A DNA stretch of 64,000 bases from QHXM01 sp032160705 (GCA_032160705.1 JAVHVE010000035.1:1-64000), one strand, 5' to 3'. Positions 16,598 through 25,009 are shown, numbered from the stretch's first letter. Notes: generated by a model not told the origin, from the letters alone. Program-made: numbers and translations.

Positions 16598-16996
16598 TCA
16601 TCCCTTTTTGCCTGCTGCCGAAGCGCCCTGCGCGGCTGTTGCCTGGTTGCGAGTGTCTTTCTCGCGGATGCGCGCAGCTTTACCGCGAAGCTCTCTCAGG
16701 TAGTAGAGCTTGGCGCGGCGGACGCGCCCACGCTTGACCACGTCAATGTGGTCAATGATGGTCGCGTGCAACGGAAAGATTCTCTCGACGCCGACGCCAA
16801 AGCTCGTCTTGCGAACCGTAATCGTCTCGCGCACCCCGCCGTGCTTACGAGCAATCACGATGCCCTCAAACACCTGCAAGCGTTCTTTGGTTTCCGACTC
16901 TTTGATACGCACGTGAACGCGCACCGTATCGCCCGGCTGAAAATCCGGGACGCTCGTGCGCAACTGCGCCTTTTCAACTACATCTAAGCGATTCAT
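16598..16996 (-). CDS. rplS: 50S ribosomal protein bL19
   Basis: A 132-residue ribosomal protein at the 30S-50S interface. The family pattern is clear: PDFQPGDTVRVHVRIKES near residue 17, RLQVFEGIVIARKHGG, then RKTSFGVGVERIFPLHATII and RRAKLYYLRELRGKAARI. The C-terminal ~20 residues are an Ala/Gly/Lys tail. It lies in the ffh-rpsP-khpA-rimM-trmD-rplS-rnhB operon. Confidence 0.96.
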   Translation of the reverse strand: MNRLDVVEKAQLRTSVPDFQPGDTVRVHVRIKESETKERLQVFEGIVIARKHGGVRETITVRKTSFGVGVERIFPLHATIIDHIDVVKRGRVRRAKLYYLRELRGKAARIREKDTRNQATAAQGASAAGKKG

Positions 16997-17013
16997 CTCT
17001 TTAACTCCATTTG

Positions 17014-17108
17014 CAATTTTAGATTTTTGATTTGCGATTGGACAAGGAACAAAAAGTTTTCTTTAATCCTCTTCCAATCAAAAATCGCAAATCAAAAATC
17101 TAAAATTT
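17014..17108. repeat. Heptad palindrome, TTTTTGA/TTTGCGA class
   Basis: Arms at about 17016-17041 and 17072-17108. The centre ACAAGGAACAAAAAG is similar to that of the copy at 17812-17910. It fills the trmD-rplS gap and overlaps the trmD stop codon. Confidence 0.85.
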
Positions 17109-17809
17109 CACTTCTTCCTTAACAGGTCTGGCCTGTTGCGTTCAGTCTTTTTCAAAGCTTGCTCTGCACGCCAGCGCGCAATCTCCGCGTGGTGGCCTGT
17201 CAGCAAAACTTCCGGCACACGCATCCCGCGAAATTCCGGCGGGCGCGTGTAGTGCGGATAATCGAGCAGCCCTTCCGAGAACGATTCGTTGACACTGGAA
17301 GTCTCGCTGCCCAGCGCGCCGGGAATCAGCCTGACTATCGCGTCAACCACCACGACCGCCGCAGGCTCGCCGCCCGACAACACGTAATCTCCGATGGAGA
17401 TTTCATCCGTTGCAAGAGCCTCCGCCACACGCTCGTCAACGCCTTCGTAGCGTCCGCAAATCAGCACGACGTGCGCGGCTTCCGCCAATTCAGCGGCAAC
17501 CGCTTGTGTGAAAACGCGCCCCTGCGGGGAAAGCAGAATGACGCGCGTCCCCTTTGCGTAACGCTCGCGCTCCGCTGCTCCCGTCAAATCCTCAACTGCT
17601 GCAAAGATCGGCTCAACCTTTAAGACCATCCCGTCGCCACCGCCGAACGGGCGATCATCTACCATCCTGTGCTTATCAACAGTCCACTCGCGCAGGTCGT
17701 GCGCCCTGACATCTATCAACCCGGCAAGCTTAGCCCGCCGGATAATCCCGTAATCAAACGCTCCGCGAAAGAAGTCAGGAAAAATCGTGATGACATCAAA
17801 GCGAAGCAT
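17108..17809 (-). CDS. trmD: tRNA (guanine-37-N1)-methyltransferase
   Basis: A 233-residue SPOUT-class enzyme that methylates G37 of tRNAs to prevent frameshifting. Motifs: RFDVITIFPDFF at the start, PFGGGDGMVLKVEP, LICGRYEGVDERV, and the trefoil-knot SAM site ISIGDYVLSGGEPAA, followed by YPHYTRPPEFRGMRVPEVLLTGHH. Length and order are normal. It sits between rimM and rplS in the conserved ribosomal operon. Confidence 0.97.
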   Translation of the reverse strand: MLRFDVITIFPDFFRGAFDYGIIRRAKLAGLIDVRAHDLREWTVDKHRMVDDRPFGGGDGMVLKVEPIFAAVEDLTGAAERERYAKGTRVILLSPQGRVFTQAVAAELAEAAHVVLICGRYEGVDERVAEALATDEISIGDYVLSGGEPAAVVVVDAIVRLIPGALGSETSSVNESFSEGLLDYPHYTRPPEFRGMRVPEVLLTGHHAEIARWRAEQALKKTERNRPDLLRKK

Positions 17810-17811
17810 AG

Positions 17812-17910
17812 TAATTTTTGATTTGCGATTTTTGATTTGCGATTGGAAGAGGAATAAAAATTCTTTAGTCCTGATCCAATCAAAAATCGCAAATCGAAAA
17901 TCTAAAATTC
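17812..17910. repeat. Heptad palindrome, TTTTTGA/TTTGCGA class
   Basis: Arms at 17812-17847 and 17874-17910 with the clearest 7-nt alternation of this class. The centre GGAATAAAAATTCTTTAGTCC can itself pair. The right arm encodes the last codons and stop of rimM; the left arm ends 3 nt from the trmD start. Confidence 0.87.
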
Positions 17911-18471
17911 CAAAAGCCCTTCCGGCGGATCAACGCGGATCAGCTTGTTTTCAATGTCTATCTCGACGCAGATGGTTTCCGCGAGCGGGATCAGGTGTTC
18001 GCGTCCTGCGTCCGTATTTTCAATCACGAGCACCTCGGCGTCGCCGCCCGTCCTCAACACTTCTCGCACCAGCCCCAGCTTTTCGCCTTCGATTGTCTCA
18101 ACCTGGCAGCCGATTAACTCCCAATCGTAAAACTCGTCTTTATCGAGTTCGACGCGCTCCGACTCGGGCACTGCAAACTCATAGCCGATGAGAGCGGATG
18201 CCTCTTCGATGGAATCGTACCCGGCGAATTTCAAGATGACTCGCGCGCCCTGAAACCAGTGATCTTCGAGTGCAAGCGTCATGCGCTTGCCGTCAGGCGT
18301 GACCGCGATTAATTCTTCGAGTCCCTCGAACCGTTCAGGGAAATCCGTTAAAAGATCGGCCACCATCTCGCCGCGCAAGCCTCTGGTCTTGACCGCTTTC
18401 GCCACAGCAACCAGTTCGCCACGCGCTGCTGCATCATCGCTGCCTGCGCCTGCCTGCTCCGCTTCGCTCAT
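17902..18471 (-). CDS. rimM: 16S rRNA processing protein RimM
   Basis: A 189-residue ribosome maturation factor for the 30S head. The N-terminal domain has KTRGLRGEMVADLLTDFPERF and the C-terminal PRC-barrel domain runs from about residue 100 (DEFYDWELIGCQVET) to the end. A ~22-residue acidic/Ala-rich N-terminal tail precedes the domain. It overlaps khpA by ATGA (18468-18471). The neighbours rpsP, trmD and rplS support the call. Confidence 0.95.
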   Translation of the reverse strand: MSEAEQAGAGSDDAAARGELVAVAKAVKTRGLRGEMVADLLTDFPERFEGLEELIAVTPDGKRMTLALEDHWFQGARVILKFAGYDSIEEASALIGYEFAVPESERVELDKDEFYDWELIGCQVETIEGEKLGLVREVLRTGGDAEVLVIENTDAGREHLIPLAETICVEIDIENKLIRVDPPEGLLEF

Positions 18472-18698
18472 TCCACGATGTCTAGAACGTAGCGGCGATT
18501 CTGCTTGATGCTCGCCGCATGAACGAGCGAGCGCAAAGCGCGAACGGTGCGCCCCTGCCGCCCGATCAATTTGCCCATGTCGGATTGAGCCACGCGAATT
18601 TCGATGACCAGCGCATCTTTGCGCTCGACTTCGCGCACTTCGACCGCCTCCGTGTCATCCACCAGGGCTTTGACGATCATCTCGACAGTCTCACGCAT
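18468..18698 (-). CDS. khpA: KH-domain RNA-binding protein KhpA
   Basis: A 76-residue single KH-domain protein. The GxxG loop is IGRQGRTVRALRSLV, and VEMIVKALVDDTEAVEV is the usual N-terminal part. It lies between rpsP and rimM, its standard place in many phyla. KhpA acts as an RNA chaperone/binding protein, in some bacteria with KhpB/Jag. It is translationally coupled to rimM. Confidence 0.93.
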   Translation of the reverse strand: MRETVEMIVKALVDDTEAVEVREVERKDALVIEIRVAQSDMGKLIGRQGRTVRALRSLVHAASIKQNRRYVLDIVE

Positions 18699-18703
18699 AA
18701 GTT

Positions 18704-18784
18704 AAGTCTGGAGTCTGGAGTCAAGGAGTCTGAAGTTAACTGGTCAAAAACATTTTCTGTCTTTTGACTCTAGACTTCAGACGC
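18704..18784. repeat. Heptad palindrome, GTCTGGA class
   Basis: The left arm (18704-18738) has units GTCTGGA, GTCTGGA, GTCAAGGA, GTCTGAA. The right arm (18763-18784) is a shorter, diverged inverse. It fills the rpsP-khpA gap. Confidence 0.75.
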
Positions 18785-18804
18785 GCTTTTGACGTAACAG
18801 ACTT

Positions 18805-19068
18805 TTAAACTGTTTCAGGCTGCGCCGCCTGCGCTTTCGCGTTGGCCTTAATCAAGCGTCGCACGGTCTCGGTCGGCTGTGCGCCACGCTCGATCCAGTA
18901 TTGAGCGCGCGCGGCATCGAGGCGAATCTCGCCTTCCTTGCCAATCGGGTTATACGTGCCGATGCTCTCAAGGTACGCGCCATCACGCTTCGACAGCTTT
19001 TCCTTAACCACAATCCGGTACGAAGGTCTCTTCTTCGCACCCATTCTCATTAATCTAATTGCTAACAA
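18805..19068 (-). CDS. rpsP: 30S ribosomal protein bS16
   Basis: An 87-residue ribosomal protein. The family start LAIRLMRMGAKKRPSYRIVV is followed by SKRDGAYLESIGTYNP and ARAQYWIERGAQPTETVRRL. The start is the TTG at 19068, because GGAGG lies 7 nt upstream and conserved sequence begins there; an in-frame upstream extension is repeat sequence (19087-19163) and not credible. A TTG start on a ribosomal protein gene is less common and may moderate expression. Confidence 0.94.
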   Translation of the reverse strand: MLAIRLMRMGAKKRPSYRIVVKEKLSKRDGAYLESIGTYNPIGKEGEIRLDAARAQYWIERGAQPTETVRRLIKANAKAQAAQPETV

Positions 19069-19086
19069 ATCTCTTTCCTCCAAATA

Positions 19087-19163
19087 AACAGTTTTCAGTT
19101 TTGAGTTTTCAGTTTCCAGTAAACGCAACTTGTCTTTGCTGAAAACTGAAAACTGAAAACTCA
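19087..19163. repeat. Heptad palindrome, AGTTTTC class
   Basis: The left arm (19087-19115) contains AGTTTTC/AGTTTTG units and the right arm (19136-19163) three ACTGAAA-type units. It fills the ffh-rpsP gap and touches the ffh stop codon. Confidence 0.82.
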
Positions 19164-20645
19164 TCTTTTCTTCTTCCAACGCTTCTTCTTCTTGCGCGAC
19201 GGCCCGGCGGCGGGCAGGGCGGGCATTTCGCCGTCGTCGCCGTTGCCGATTCCTTCGAGGCCGGGGATCCCGGCTGCTCCCGCCATCCGGCGCATCAGCT
19301 TGCCTTTCATCCCGCTACCACCGAACATTCCTGAGCCGGAGAGTTGCCGCATCATCTGCCGCATCTCCGTGTATTGCTTAATCAAGGCGTTGACTTCCGC
19401 CACGTTCGTCCCCGAGCCGCGCGCAATGCGGCGACGACGATTCGCGTTCAGAATCTTGTGGTCGTAGCGTTCGGCAATCGTCATCGAATCAATGATCGCT
19501 TCGGTGCGCTTCAACTCCTTCTCCATCTGCTTGGTCTGCTCCTCGTCCAGATTCGGCATGCCGATGCCGCCGAGAAGCTGGTCGGGCAGGAGCTTCATAA
19601 TTTTTGAGAAAGAGCCGAGCTTCTTGACCTGCCTCAGTTGGCTGCGGAAATCGTCGAGCGTGAACTGGTTTTTCTGAAGCTTCTTTAACTGCTCTTCGGC
19701 TTCCGACTGGTCAACTTTTGACTGTACCTCTTCGATGAGCGACAGCACGTCTCCCATGCCGAGGATGCGCTGCGCGATGCGATCAGGATAGAAAGGCTCA
19801 AGCGCATCGTATTTTTCGCCGACGCCGACGAACTTAACGGGTTGCCCGATCACCTGCTTGATAGAGAGCGCCGCACCGCCTCGCGCGTCGCCATCCATCT
19901 TCGTCAGCACAACACCCGTAATCCCGACGCGCCGATGAAACTCTTCCGCAGATTTGACGGCATCCTGTCCCGTCATCGCGTCCGCCACAAAGAGCGTCTC
20001 GACGGGACGCGTCTCGTTCTTGATGCTGACCAGCTCTTCCATCAACTCGTCGTCAATGTGCAGACGCCCCGCCGTGTCTATCAGGAGCGTGTCATAGCCG
20101 GTCTGTTGCGCGTGCTTGTGAGCTTCGCGCACAAGGGTCATCGGGTCGTTCGTTTCGGGCATTTCAAAGATCGACTGCCCTGTCGCCTTCGCAATTACTT
20201 TCAACTGCTCGCGCGCAGCCGGGCGGTAAACGTCAACTGATAACAGGAGCGGTTTGCGATCCTGATTCTTCGCCAGCCAGCGCGCAATCTTGCCCGTCGA
20301 AGTGGTCTTGCCTGAGCCTTGCAGGCCGACAATCATCACGGTGTTCGGGATTGTTTTCGTAAAGACCAGCCGTGAAGATTGCCCGCCGAGGAGTTCCACC
20401 AGCTCATCAAAGACTATCTTGACAACCTGCTCCGAAGGCTTCAAATCCTGCCAGACCTGCTGGCCCTCGGCCTTTTCCTTGACCGAAGCGATGAAATCCT
20501 TGGCGACCTTGTAATTAACGTCCGCTTCCAACAGGGCGAGCCGTATCTCGCGCAGGGCTGCATCCACGTGCGCCGGGGTCAACACACCCTCGCCACGCAG
20601 GTTTTTCAGCGTCCGCTTCAGCTTGTCGGATAAAGTCTCGAACAT
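19161..20645 (-). CDS. ffh: Signal recognition particle GTPase Ffh/SRP54
   Basis: A 494-residue protein: N domain (1-85), G domain with GLQGSGKTTSTGKIARW (about 107), DTAGRLHIDDEL, TKMDGDARGGAAL, and a methionine-rich M domain (about 325-460) with RRRRIARGSGTNVAEVN and the GMFGGSGMKGKLMRRMAG tail. It delivers nascent membrane proteins to FtsY. The C-terminus is highly basic (RKKKKRWKKKR), longer than in E. coli. First gene of the ribosomal operon. Confidence 0.97.
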   Translation of the reverse strand: MFETLSDKLKRTLKNLRGEGVLTPAHVDAALREIRLALLEADVNYKVAKDFIASVKEKAEGQQVWQDLKPSEQVVKIVFDELVELLGGQSSRLVFTKTIPNTVMIVGLQGSGKTTSTGKIARWLAKNQDRKPLLLSVDVYRPAAREQLKVIAKATGQSIFEMPETNDPMTLVREAHKHAQQTGYDTLLIDTAGRLHIDDELMEELVSIKNETRPVETLFVADAMTGQDAVKSAEEFHRRVGITGVVLTKMDGDARGGAALSIKQVIGQPVKFVGVGEKYDALEPFYPDRIAQRILGMGDVLSLIEEVQSKVDQSEAEEQLKKLQKNQFTLDDFRSQLRQVKKLGSFSKIMKLLPDQLLGGIGMPNLDEEQTKQMEKELKRTEAIIDSMTIAERYDHKILNANRRRRIARGSGTNVAEVNALIKQYTEMRQMMRQLSGSGMFGGSGMKGKLMRRMAGAAGIPGLEGIGNGDDGEMPALPAAGPSRKKKKRWKKKR

Positions 20646-20719
20646 ATAGGCGTAGCTCCGCTCGTCAAACGGAAACGAAGATGATAATGGTGGGTGTGGG
20701 GAGTGTCAAGGAACGGGCG

Positions 20720-20841
20720 TTTTGGTAGTGGATCAATTTGAAGAGGCAGTTGAGAGTTCAAGCTTTAGCTTGAGCCTTCACACACGCGCAAGCTAAAGCT
20801 TGAACTCTTAACTGAGCCACTACTAGTGTTTTGGTAGTGGG
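20720..20841. repeat. Inverted repeat flanked by a 12-13-nt direct repeat
   Basis: Near-perfect 25-nt arms at 20748-20772 and 20789-20813 (core TTCAAGCTTTAGCTTG). GTTTTGGTAGTGG occurs on both sides (about 20719-20731 and 20828-20840). The flanking repeat could be a target-site duplication or part of the element. It lies upstream of ffh. Unlike the other elements the arms have no 7-nt period. Confidence 0.75.
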
Positions 20842-20859
20842 GTAATAGTGTGTTGGTCT

Positions 20860-21195
20860 TTATTTCGTAAGAAAGGCCAGCACTCCGATTAAAGCTCCAA
20901 GAAGACCCGTGATTAGCGCGATTATTGAGCCGACAACCCTAAGCCACCACTCAACGTTGCGGCGCTTCTCGTCCCTGATAAGTTTTTTGACGCCCGCTTT
21001 ACCAAGCTCAGTGAGGTAAAGGTTCTGTTCTCTCGTAAGCTCGATTGCTTCCAGCGTCATGCCCTCATAGCCGTCTTCATCTTCCCACCACCAATCGGCT
21101 CTTCTGGGAATATCAATACCAAGCCGCGTTGCTTCACGCTTTAGCGCGGTAGTTTCGCGGGCTTCAACCCTCAGCATGTCTCCTCTGGTAGTCAA
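20860..21195 (-). CDS. Hypothetical protein with C-terminal membrane anchor
   Basis: A 111-residue protein I do not recognise. The first ~85 residues are soluble and charged (WWWEDEDGYEG, then ELTREQNLYLTELG) and resemble a small helical module. One transmembrane segment (about 88-108, WLRVVGSIIALITGLLGALIG) ends the protein. The TTG at 21195 is preferred because AAGGAG lies 8 nt before it; the ATG 18 nt later has the Shine-Dalgarno too close. No operon partner is evident. Confidence 0.65.
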   Translation of the reverse strand: MTTRGDMLRVEARETTALKREATRLGIDIPRRADWWWEDEDGYEGMTLEAIELTREQNLYLTELGKAGVKKLIRDEKRRNVEWWLRVVGSIIALITGLLGALIGVLAFLTK

Positions 21196-21255
21196 CCCAA
21201 CAACTCCTTAAACTCCCAAACGTGACCCGTGATTCCTGCTTCCATCGCTGGCGTT

Positions 21256-22293
21256 TCACAGGCGCGTGAGTTGGCTGATGCGCTCGCGCAATGACCTGAC
21301 GTAGCCCTCCATCGTGGCTTCGTCGTAGTCCGCCGCTCTGAAGGCATCACGCAGTTGCTCGTCGGTCAGTTGCGAAAGGAGCGAGCCGATCCAGCGCGCG
21401 TGAACGTTCGGGATGCCGCGCATGGACTTCTCTTTCTTCACTTCGCCCAGATAGTAGGGCGGGTAAAAAACGGTGAACATCCCCAACTTGGTCGGGCGCG
21501 TGTCGTAGTCGAACTCGACCGAGCCATCGTCCTCGACACCCATCACGAACCGGGTCGAGAGGAAATCTTTGAGGTTGTTCTTTGTGCGCTTGCCGCCTAA
21601 GCCCCCGGTGCGTCCGAGCGTCGCCCCCAGATCGGTCACGACATATTGCGCATCCATGCGGCGGCGGCGCGGATTCCTGACGTAGAGAACGGTGTTGTTC
21701 GCCGCGCGCGCGTCGAAATTATTGAGAAGGATCATGATGACTTTCAAGCCGCTCAGCTCGCGCGTCCCTTTGAAAGGATTCTTGTCCCAATCCCACTCTT
21801 TGCCGCGCTTGACATCTTTTCGTCTGGGCTCAAAGCGCACCCCGCGCACAATCTCGCGCCCTTCGACATACTGCCGCCCGCGCGAGAGGCGTGGCAGACC
21901 GTTGATGCGCACACGGTCGAAGTAGTAAGCCTCCTCTGCGAAATAGCCGACCGACCAGACGAGGCGTGTCGAGACCGTCTCACTTTGCGCTTCTGTGCCG
22001 AGTTTCACACGCCATTCAACGCCGCGCGCATCCTTCACGGCGAACTTCGGCGACTCGCCGTCTTTATCTTCCTTGATGAAGGTGAAAGGTGCGACGGGAG
22101 CGCGACGAGCCGAGCCTGGGCCGTAGCGCAAGTCGCGCGTAGAGATGTCGCCCGGGTCGCGCCAGAGGACAGGCGTGCCTGATAGCTTTTCGTCCTTTTT
22201 CGCTTTCTGTGCGAAAGCAGATTGCTCTTGCGGGCATAAACCGAAGATCAGCAAGAGAAGAATTGCCGGGATTAAATTTTTGGGTAAGCGCAT
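21256..22293 (-). CDS. Secreted protein with kinase-like sequence motifs, function unknown
   Basis: A 345-residue exported protein (signal peptide about 1-28, ending near SAFAQ). The body contains, in order, K97 in WRVKLGTEAQSETVS with E105, then NNFDARAANN at 191-200, then VVTDLGATLG at 218-227. This order resembles the Lys, catalytic-loop and DFG-like motifs of atypical kinases such as CotH/HipA/FAM20, but the similarity is by eye only. AAGGAG lies 5 nt before the ATG at 22293. It is a hypothetical protein with an inferred kinase-like fold. Confidence 0.7.
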   Translation of the reverse strand: MRLPKNLIPAILLLLIFGLCPQEQSAFAQKAKKDEKLSGTPVLWRDPGDISTRDLRYGPGSARRAPVAPFTFIKEDKDGESPKFAVKDARGVEWRVKLGTEAQSETVSTRLVWSVGYFAEEAYYFDRVRINGLPRLSRGRQYVEGREIVRGVRFEPRRKDVKRGKEWDWDKNPFKGTRELSGLKVIMILLNNFDARAANNTVLYVRNPRRRRMDAQYVVTDLGATLGRTGGLGGKRTKNNLKDFLSTRFVMGVEDDGSVEFDYDTRPTKLGMFTVFYPPYYLGEVKKEKSMRGIPNVHARWIGSLLSQLTDEQLRDAFRAADYDEATMEGYVRSLRERISQLTRL

Positions 22294-22478
22294 CGAGTCT
22301 CCTTGAAAAAAATAAACTCTCATCTGGGAAAGCCGTCTTCAATTCGGAGGAGAGAATCAACGTATCATCATAATACAAGCCCCGACTGAATGGAGACACG
22401 TCAGAGCCGTTTTCGCCCATTTATTTCACGTAAATCTTTGACTATTGCTGGCATCCTGTTTGCAGATTCGTCTTTTCA

Positions 22479-23072
22479 ATGAAATACAATCTTAAAACTC
22501 GCGCTCGTTTGAGAGTAGTCGCAGCTATGCTCTCGTTAATTGCCGCGCCTGCTTTCGGACAGCAGCAAAATTCACAAAGCAATATCTCAGCCAAAGACCA
22601 GCAAACGGTTGCCACGTTCGAGCAGCGCGTCAAGGAGTACGTGCGGTTGCGCGAGCAATTGGAAGACAAGATGCCGAAGCTTTCTGAAAAGAGCACGCCC
22701 GAACAGATCGAAACGCATAAGATAGCTTTCGAGGGCACGGTGCGCACGGCCAGAGTCGGCGCAAAACAAGGCGACATCTTCACTCCGGCGATTGCCAAAT
22801 TCATCCGCATGACGATTCAAAATGAGTTCAAAGGGAAAGACCGGCAGGAGCTGCGTAAGATGGTGATGGAAGCGGACACGAAGGGCGTTCCGCTGCGGGT
22901 CAATTACCCTTACCCGGAGGACAAAGAGTTGGTAGAGATGCCGCCGACGCTTCTGTTGAAACTTCCGCAACTGCCGAAACAGGTAAAGTATCGTTTCGTC
23001 AACCGGCACATGTTACTGGTGGATAGAGAAAACGGGTTAATCGTTGACTACATGCTGAACGCTCTTCCATAA
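22479..23072 (+). CDS. Hypothetical secreted protein
   Basis: A 197-residue protein with a signal peptide (about 1-28, AAMLSLIAAPAFGQQ). The mature part is helical and charged (TFEQRVKEYVRLREQLEDKMPKL), followed by a Pro-rich stretch and the C-terminal KYRFVNRHMLLVDRENGLIVD. I do not recognise the family. It lies 27 nt upstream of the metallophosphatase gene and is probably co-transcribed with it. Confidence 0.75.
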   Translation: MKYNLKTRARLRVVAAMLSLIAAPAFGQQQNSQSNISAKDQQTVATFEQRVKEYVRLREQLEDKMPKLSEKSTPEQIETHKIAFEGTVRTARVGAKQGDIFTPAIAKFIRMTIQNEFKGKDRQELRKMVMEADTKGVPLRVNYPYPEDKELVEMPPTLLLKLPQLPKQVKYRFVNRHMLLVDRENGLIVDYMLNALP

Positions 23073-23099
23073 AGAGGGGGGCGCGTGAGAGGAATAGTT

Positions 23100-24035
23100 A
23101 TGAAACGTTTTGTTGCTTCGTTTGTCATCATCATTGCCCTGACTTTCGGCGGTCTGGGCGGAAACAGTTTCGGCCAGAGTGTTGCTCCTGCTCACCCCAA
23201 AGTTAGCTCGGCGAGCACTTCTTCCGTCAAACTCACTTTGCCGCTCAAGGAGGGCTCCGTTCGTTTCATGGTCGTCGGCGATACCGGAACCGGCAGCGAC
23301 AAGCAATATGAGTTGGCACAGGTGATGATTAATTACAGGCAGGCTTTCCCCTTCGAGTTTGCCCTCCTGCTGGGCGATAACCTGTACAACGGGGAAAGCG
23401 CCGAGGACTACAAGAACAAATTTGAAAACGTTTACAGGAAACTGCTGGATGACAAGGTCAAGTTCTACGCCACGCTCGGCAACCACGACGAGTCAAACCA
23501 GCGCTTCTATCAATACTTCAACATGAACGGCGACGAGTATTACCGCTTCACAAAAGGGAACGTCGCTTTCTATTCGCTCAATAGCAATTACATGGATAAG
23601 AAGCAGCTCAAGTGGTTGGAAGACGAGCTGGCAAAAGACACTTCCGCCTGGAAAATCTGCTTCTTTCATCACCCGCCATATTCGTCGGGCGGCAAGCACG
23701 GCTCAGAGACGAAGCTGCGGGAAGTCGTCGAGCCGATATTTTTGAAGTACGGGGTGAACGCGGTCTTCGCCGGGCACGATCACTTCTATGAGCGAATCAA
23801 GCCGCAGAAAGGAATCTATTATTTCGTCTCGGGCGCGGGCGGCAAATTGCGGGATGGCGACGTTAAGAAAGGGTCGCCCTTGACGGAGAAGGCATTCGAC
23901 AAGGACATGTCTTTCATGCTCCTCGAAGTTGTGAATGAGCAGTTGCACTTTCAGGTCATCTCGCGCACCGGCGAGACTGTGGATTCCGGCATGCTGATGA
24001 ACCAGCGAAAGAAAGCCATGAGCGCTGCCAACTAA
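23100..24035 (+). CDS. Secreted metallophosphoesterase (purple acid phosphatase-like)
   Basis: A 311-residue calcineurin-type phosphoesterase with a signal peptide (about 1-27). Metal-binding motifs are VVGDTGTG, LLGDNLYN, TLGNHDES, FFHHPPYS and FAGHDHFYER, all in the expected order. It probably acts in the periplasm on phosphate esters. The ATG at 23100 is preferred (GAGAGG 8 nt upstream, signal peptide begins MKRF); a GTG at 23085 is the alternative. It is preceded by another secreted protein. Confidence 0.9.
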   Translation: MKRFVASFVIIIALTFGGLGGNSFGQSVAPAHPKVSSASTSSVKLTLPLKEGSVRFMVVGDTGTGSDKQYELAQVMINYRQAFPFEFALLLGDNLYNGESAEDYKNKFENVYRKLLDDKVKFYATLGNHDESNQRFYQYFNMNGDEYYRFTKGNVAFYSLNSNYMDKKQLKWLEDELAKDTSAWKICFFHHPPYSSGGKHGSETKLREVVEPIFLKYGVNAVFAGHDHFYERIKPQKGIYYFVSGAGGKLRDGDVKKGSPLTEKAFDKDMSFMLLEVVNEQLHFQVISRTGETVDSGMLMNQRKKAMSAAN

Positions 24036-24037
24036 GA

Positions 24038-24152
24038 GCGTCTAACAAAACCACGTAACCACGAAATTACACGAAACAACACGAATTATTTTCGTGCCAT
24101 TTCGTGTAATTTCGTGGTTTATCTTTTTGCATGGCAGGGGTTTGTTAGGCGC
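24038..24152. repeat. Palindrome with ~10-nt periodic arms, TTCGTG class, with outer arms
   Basis: Inner arms at 24059-24085 and 24090-24117 are built of CACGAAATTA-like 10-nt units. Outside them TCTAACAAAACC (about 24041-24052) faces GGTTTGTTAGGC (about 24140-24151). It fills the convergent gap between the phosphoesterase and zinc peptidase genes and could terminate both. Confidence 0.8.
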
Positions 24153-24160
24153 ACTGAAGT

Positions 24161-25009
24161 TTACGGGCTTCTGATGTTGAAGGTATCGCCCTGTTTGATG
24201 TCGCCGGTCTCGAAGCCCCGCTGGAACCAGCGCATCCTTTGTGCGGAAGTGCCGTGCGTGAATGAATCGGGCACGACGTACCCTTGACTTTCCTTTTGCA
24301 GGCGGTCATCGCCGATGGCCGTCGCAGCGTTCAAAGCCTCTTCGATGTCTCCGGCTTCCAGAAGACCTTTTTGCTGCGCGTAATGCGCCCACACTCCCGC
24401 GTAGAAATCAGCCTGTAATTCGAGCCTGACGGAAAGATCGTTGGCCTCGCGCTCGCTCGCTCTGCCACGCATTGAATCTACCTTATCCATCGTCCCTGTC
24501 AGATTCTGGATGTGATGCCCGACCTCGTGCGCGATGACATAAGCCTCGGCGAAATCGCCGGGCGCGCGGAAGCGCGTCTTCAGCTCGCGGTAGAACGAAA
24601 GGTCTATGTAAAGCTTTTGATCTCCCGGACAGTAGAACGGCCCGACCGCCGCGCTGGACAATCCGCAGGGCGAGCGGACTTGATCTGTGAAGAGCACCAG
24701 CTTCGGCGGGCGATATTGCTGTCCCCTTTGCCGGAAAATGTCAGCCCAAACATCTTCCGTGTTAGCCAGCACAGATGAACTCAAGGCTTTCAGCTCATCT
24801 TCCTCCGGGTTGACGGGGCGCGTGGCCTGACTGCTGCCGGGAGCCGGATCACTTCCGCCCCCGCTCAGCAGGGTGCGCGGATCAACTCCGAGCAGGAGAG
24901 CAACCAGCAGGATGACGACCGAGCCGATACCACCGAAGGCCAGCCCCCTGCCTGAGATGCCTCGCCGGTCTTCGACATTCTCGCTCTGGCGACCTTCTCT
25001 CCAGCGCAC
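24161..25009 (-). CDS. Neutral zinc metallopeptidase (YpfJ/zn-peptidase family), membrane-anchored
   Basis: A 282-residue protein with one N-terminal membrane anchor (about 22-43) and a zincin domain. HEVGHH at 161-166 is the HExxH zinc site; C115 and C127 in SPCGLSSAAVGPFYCPGD are family features. The conserved C-terminal TSAQRMRWFQRGFE is present. The active domain is expected outside the cytoplasm. Its substrate is unknown. Confidence 0.9.
   Translation of the reverse strand: MRWREGRQSENVEDRRGISGRGLAFGGIGSVVILLVALLLGVDPRTLLSGGGSDPAPGSSQATRPVNPEEDELKALSSSVLANTEDVWADIFRQRGQQYRPPKLVLFTDQVRSPCGLSSAAVGPFYCPGDQKLYIDLSFYRELKTRFRAPGDFAEAYVIAHEVGHHIQNLTGTMDKVDSMRGRASEREANDLSVRLELQADFYAGVWAHYAQQKGLLEAGDIEEALNAATAIGDDRLQKESQGYVVPDSFTHGTSAQRMRWFQRGFETGDIKQGDTFNIRSP

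Noticed and set aside
19069..19179. Longer start of rpsP
   Set aside because: Repeat-derived sequence; the TTG at 19068 has a strong Shine-Dalgarno and matches the family N-terminus.
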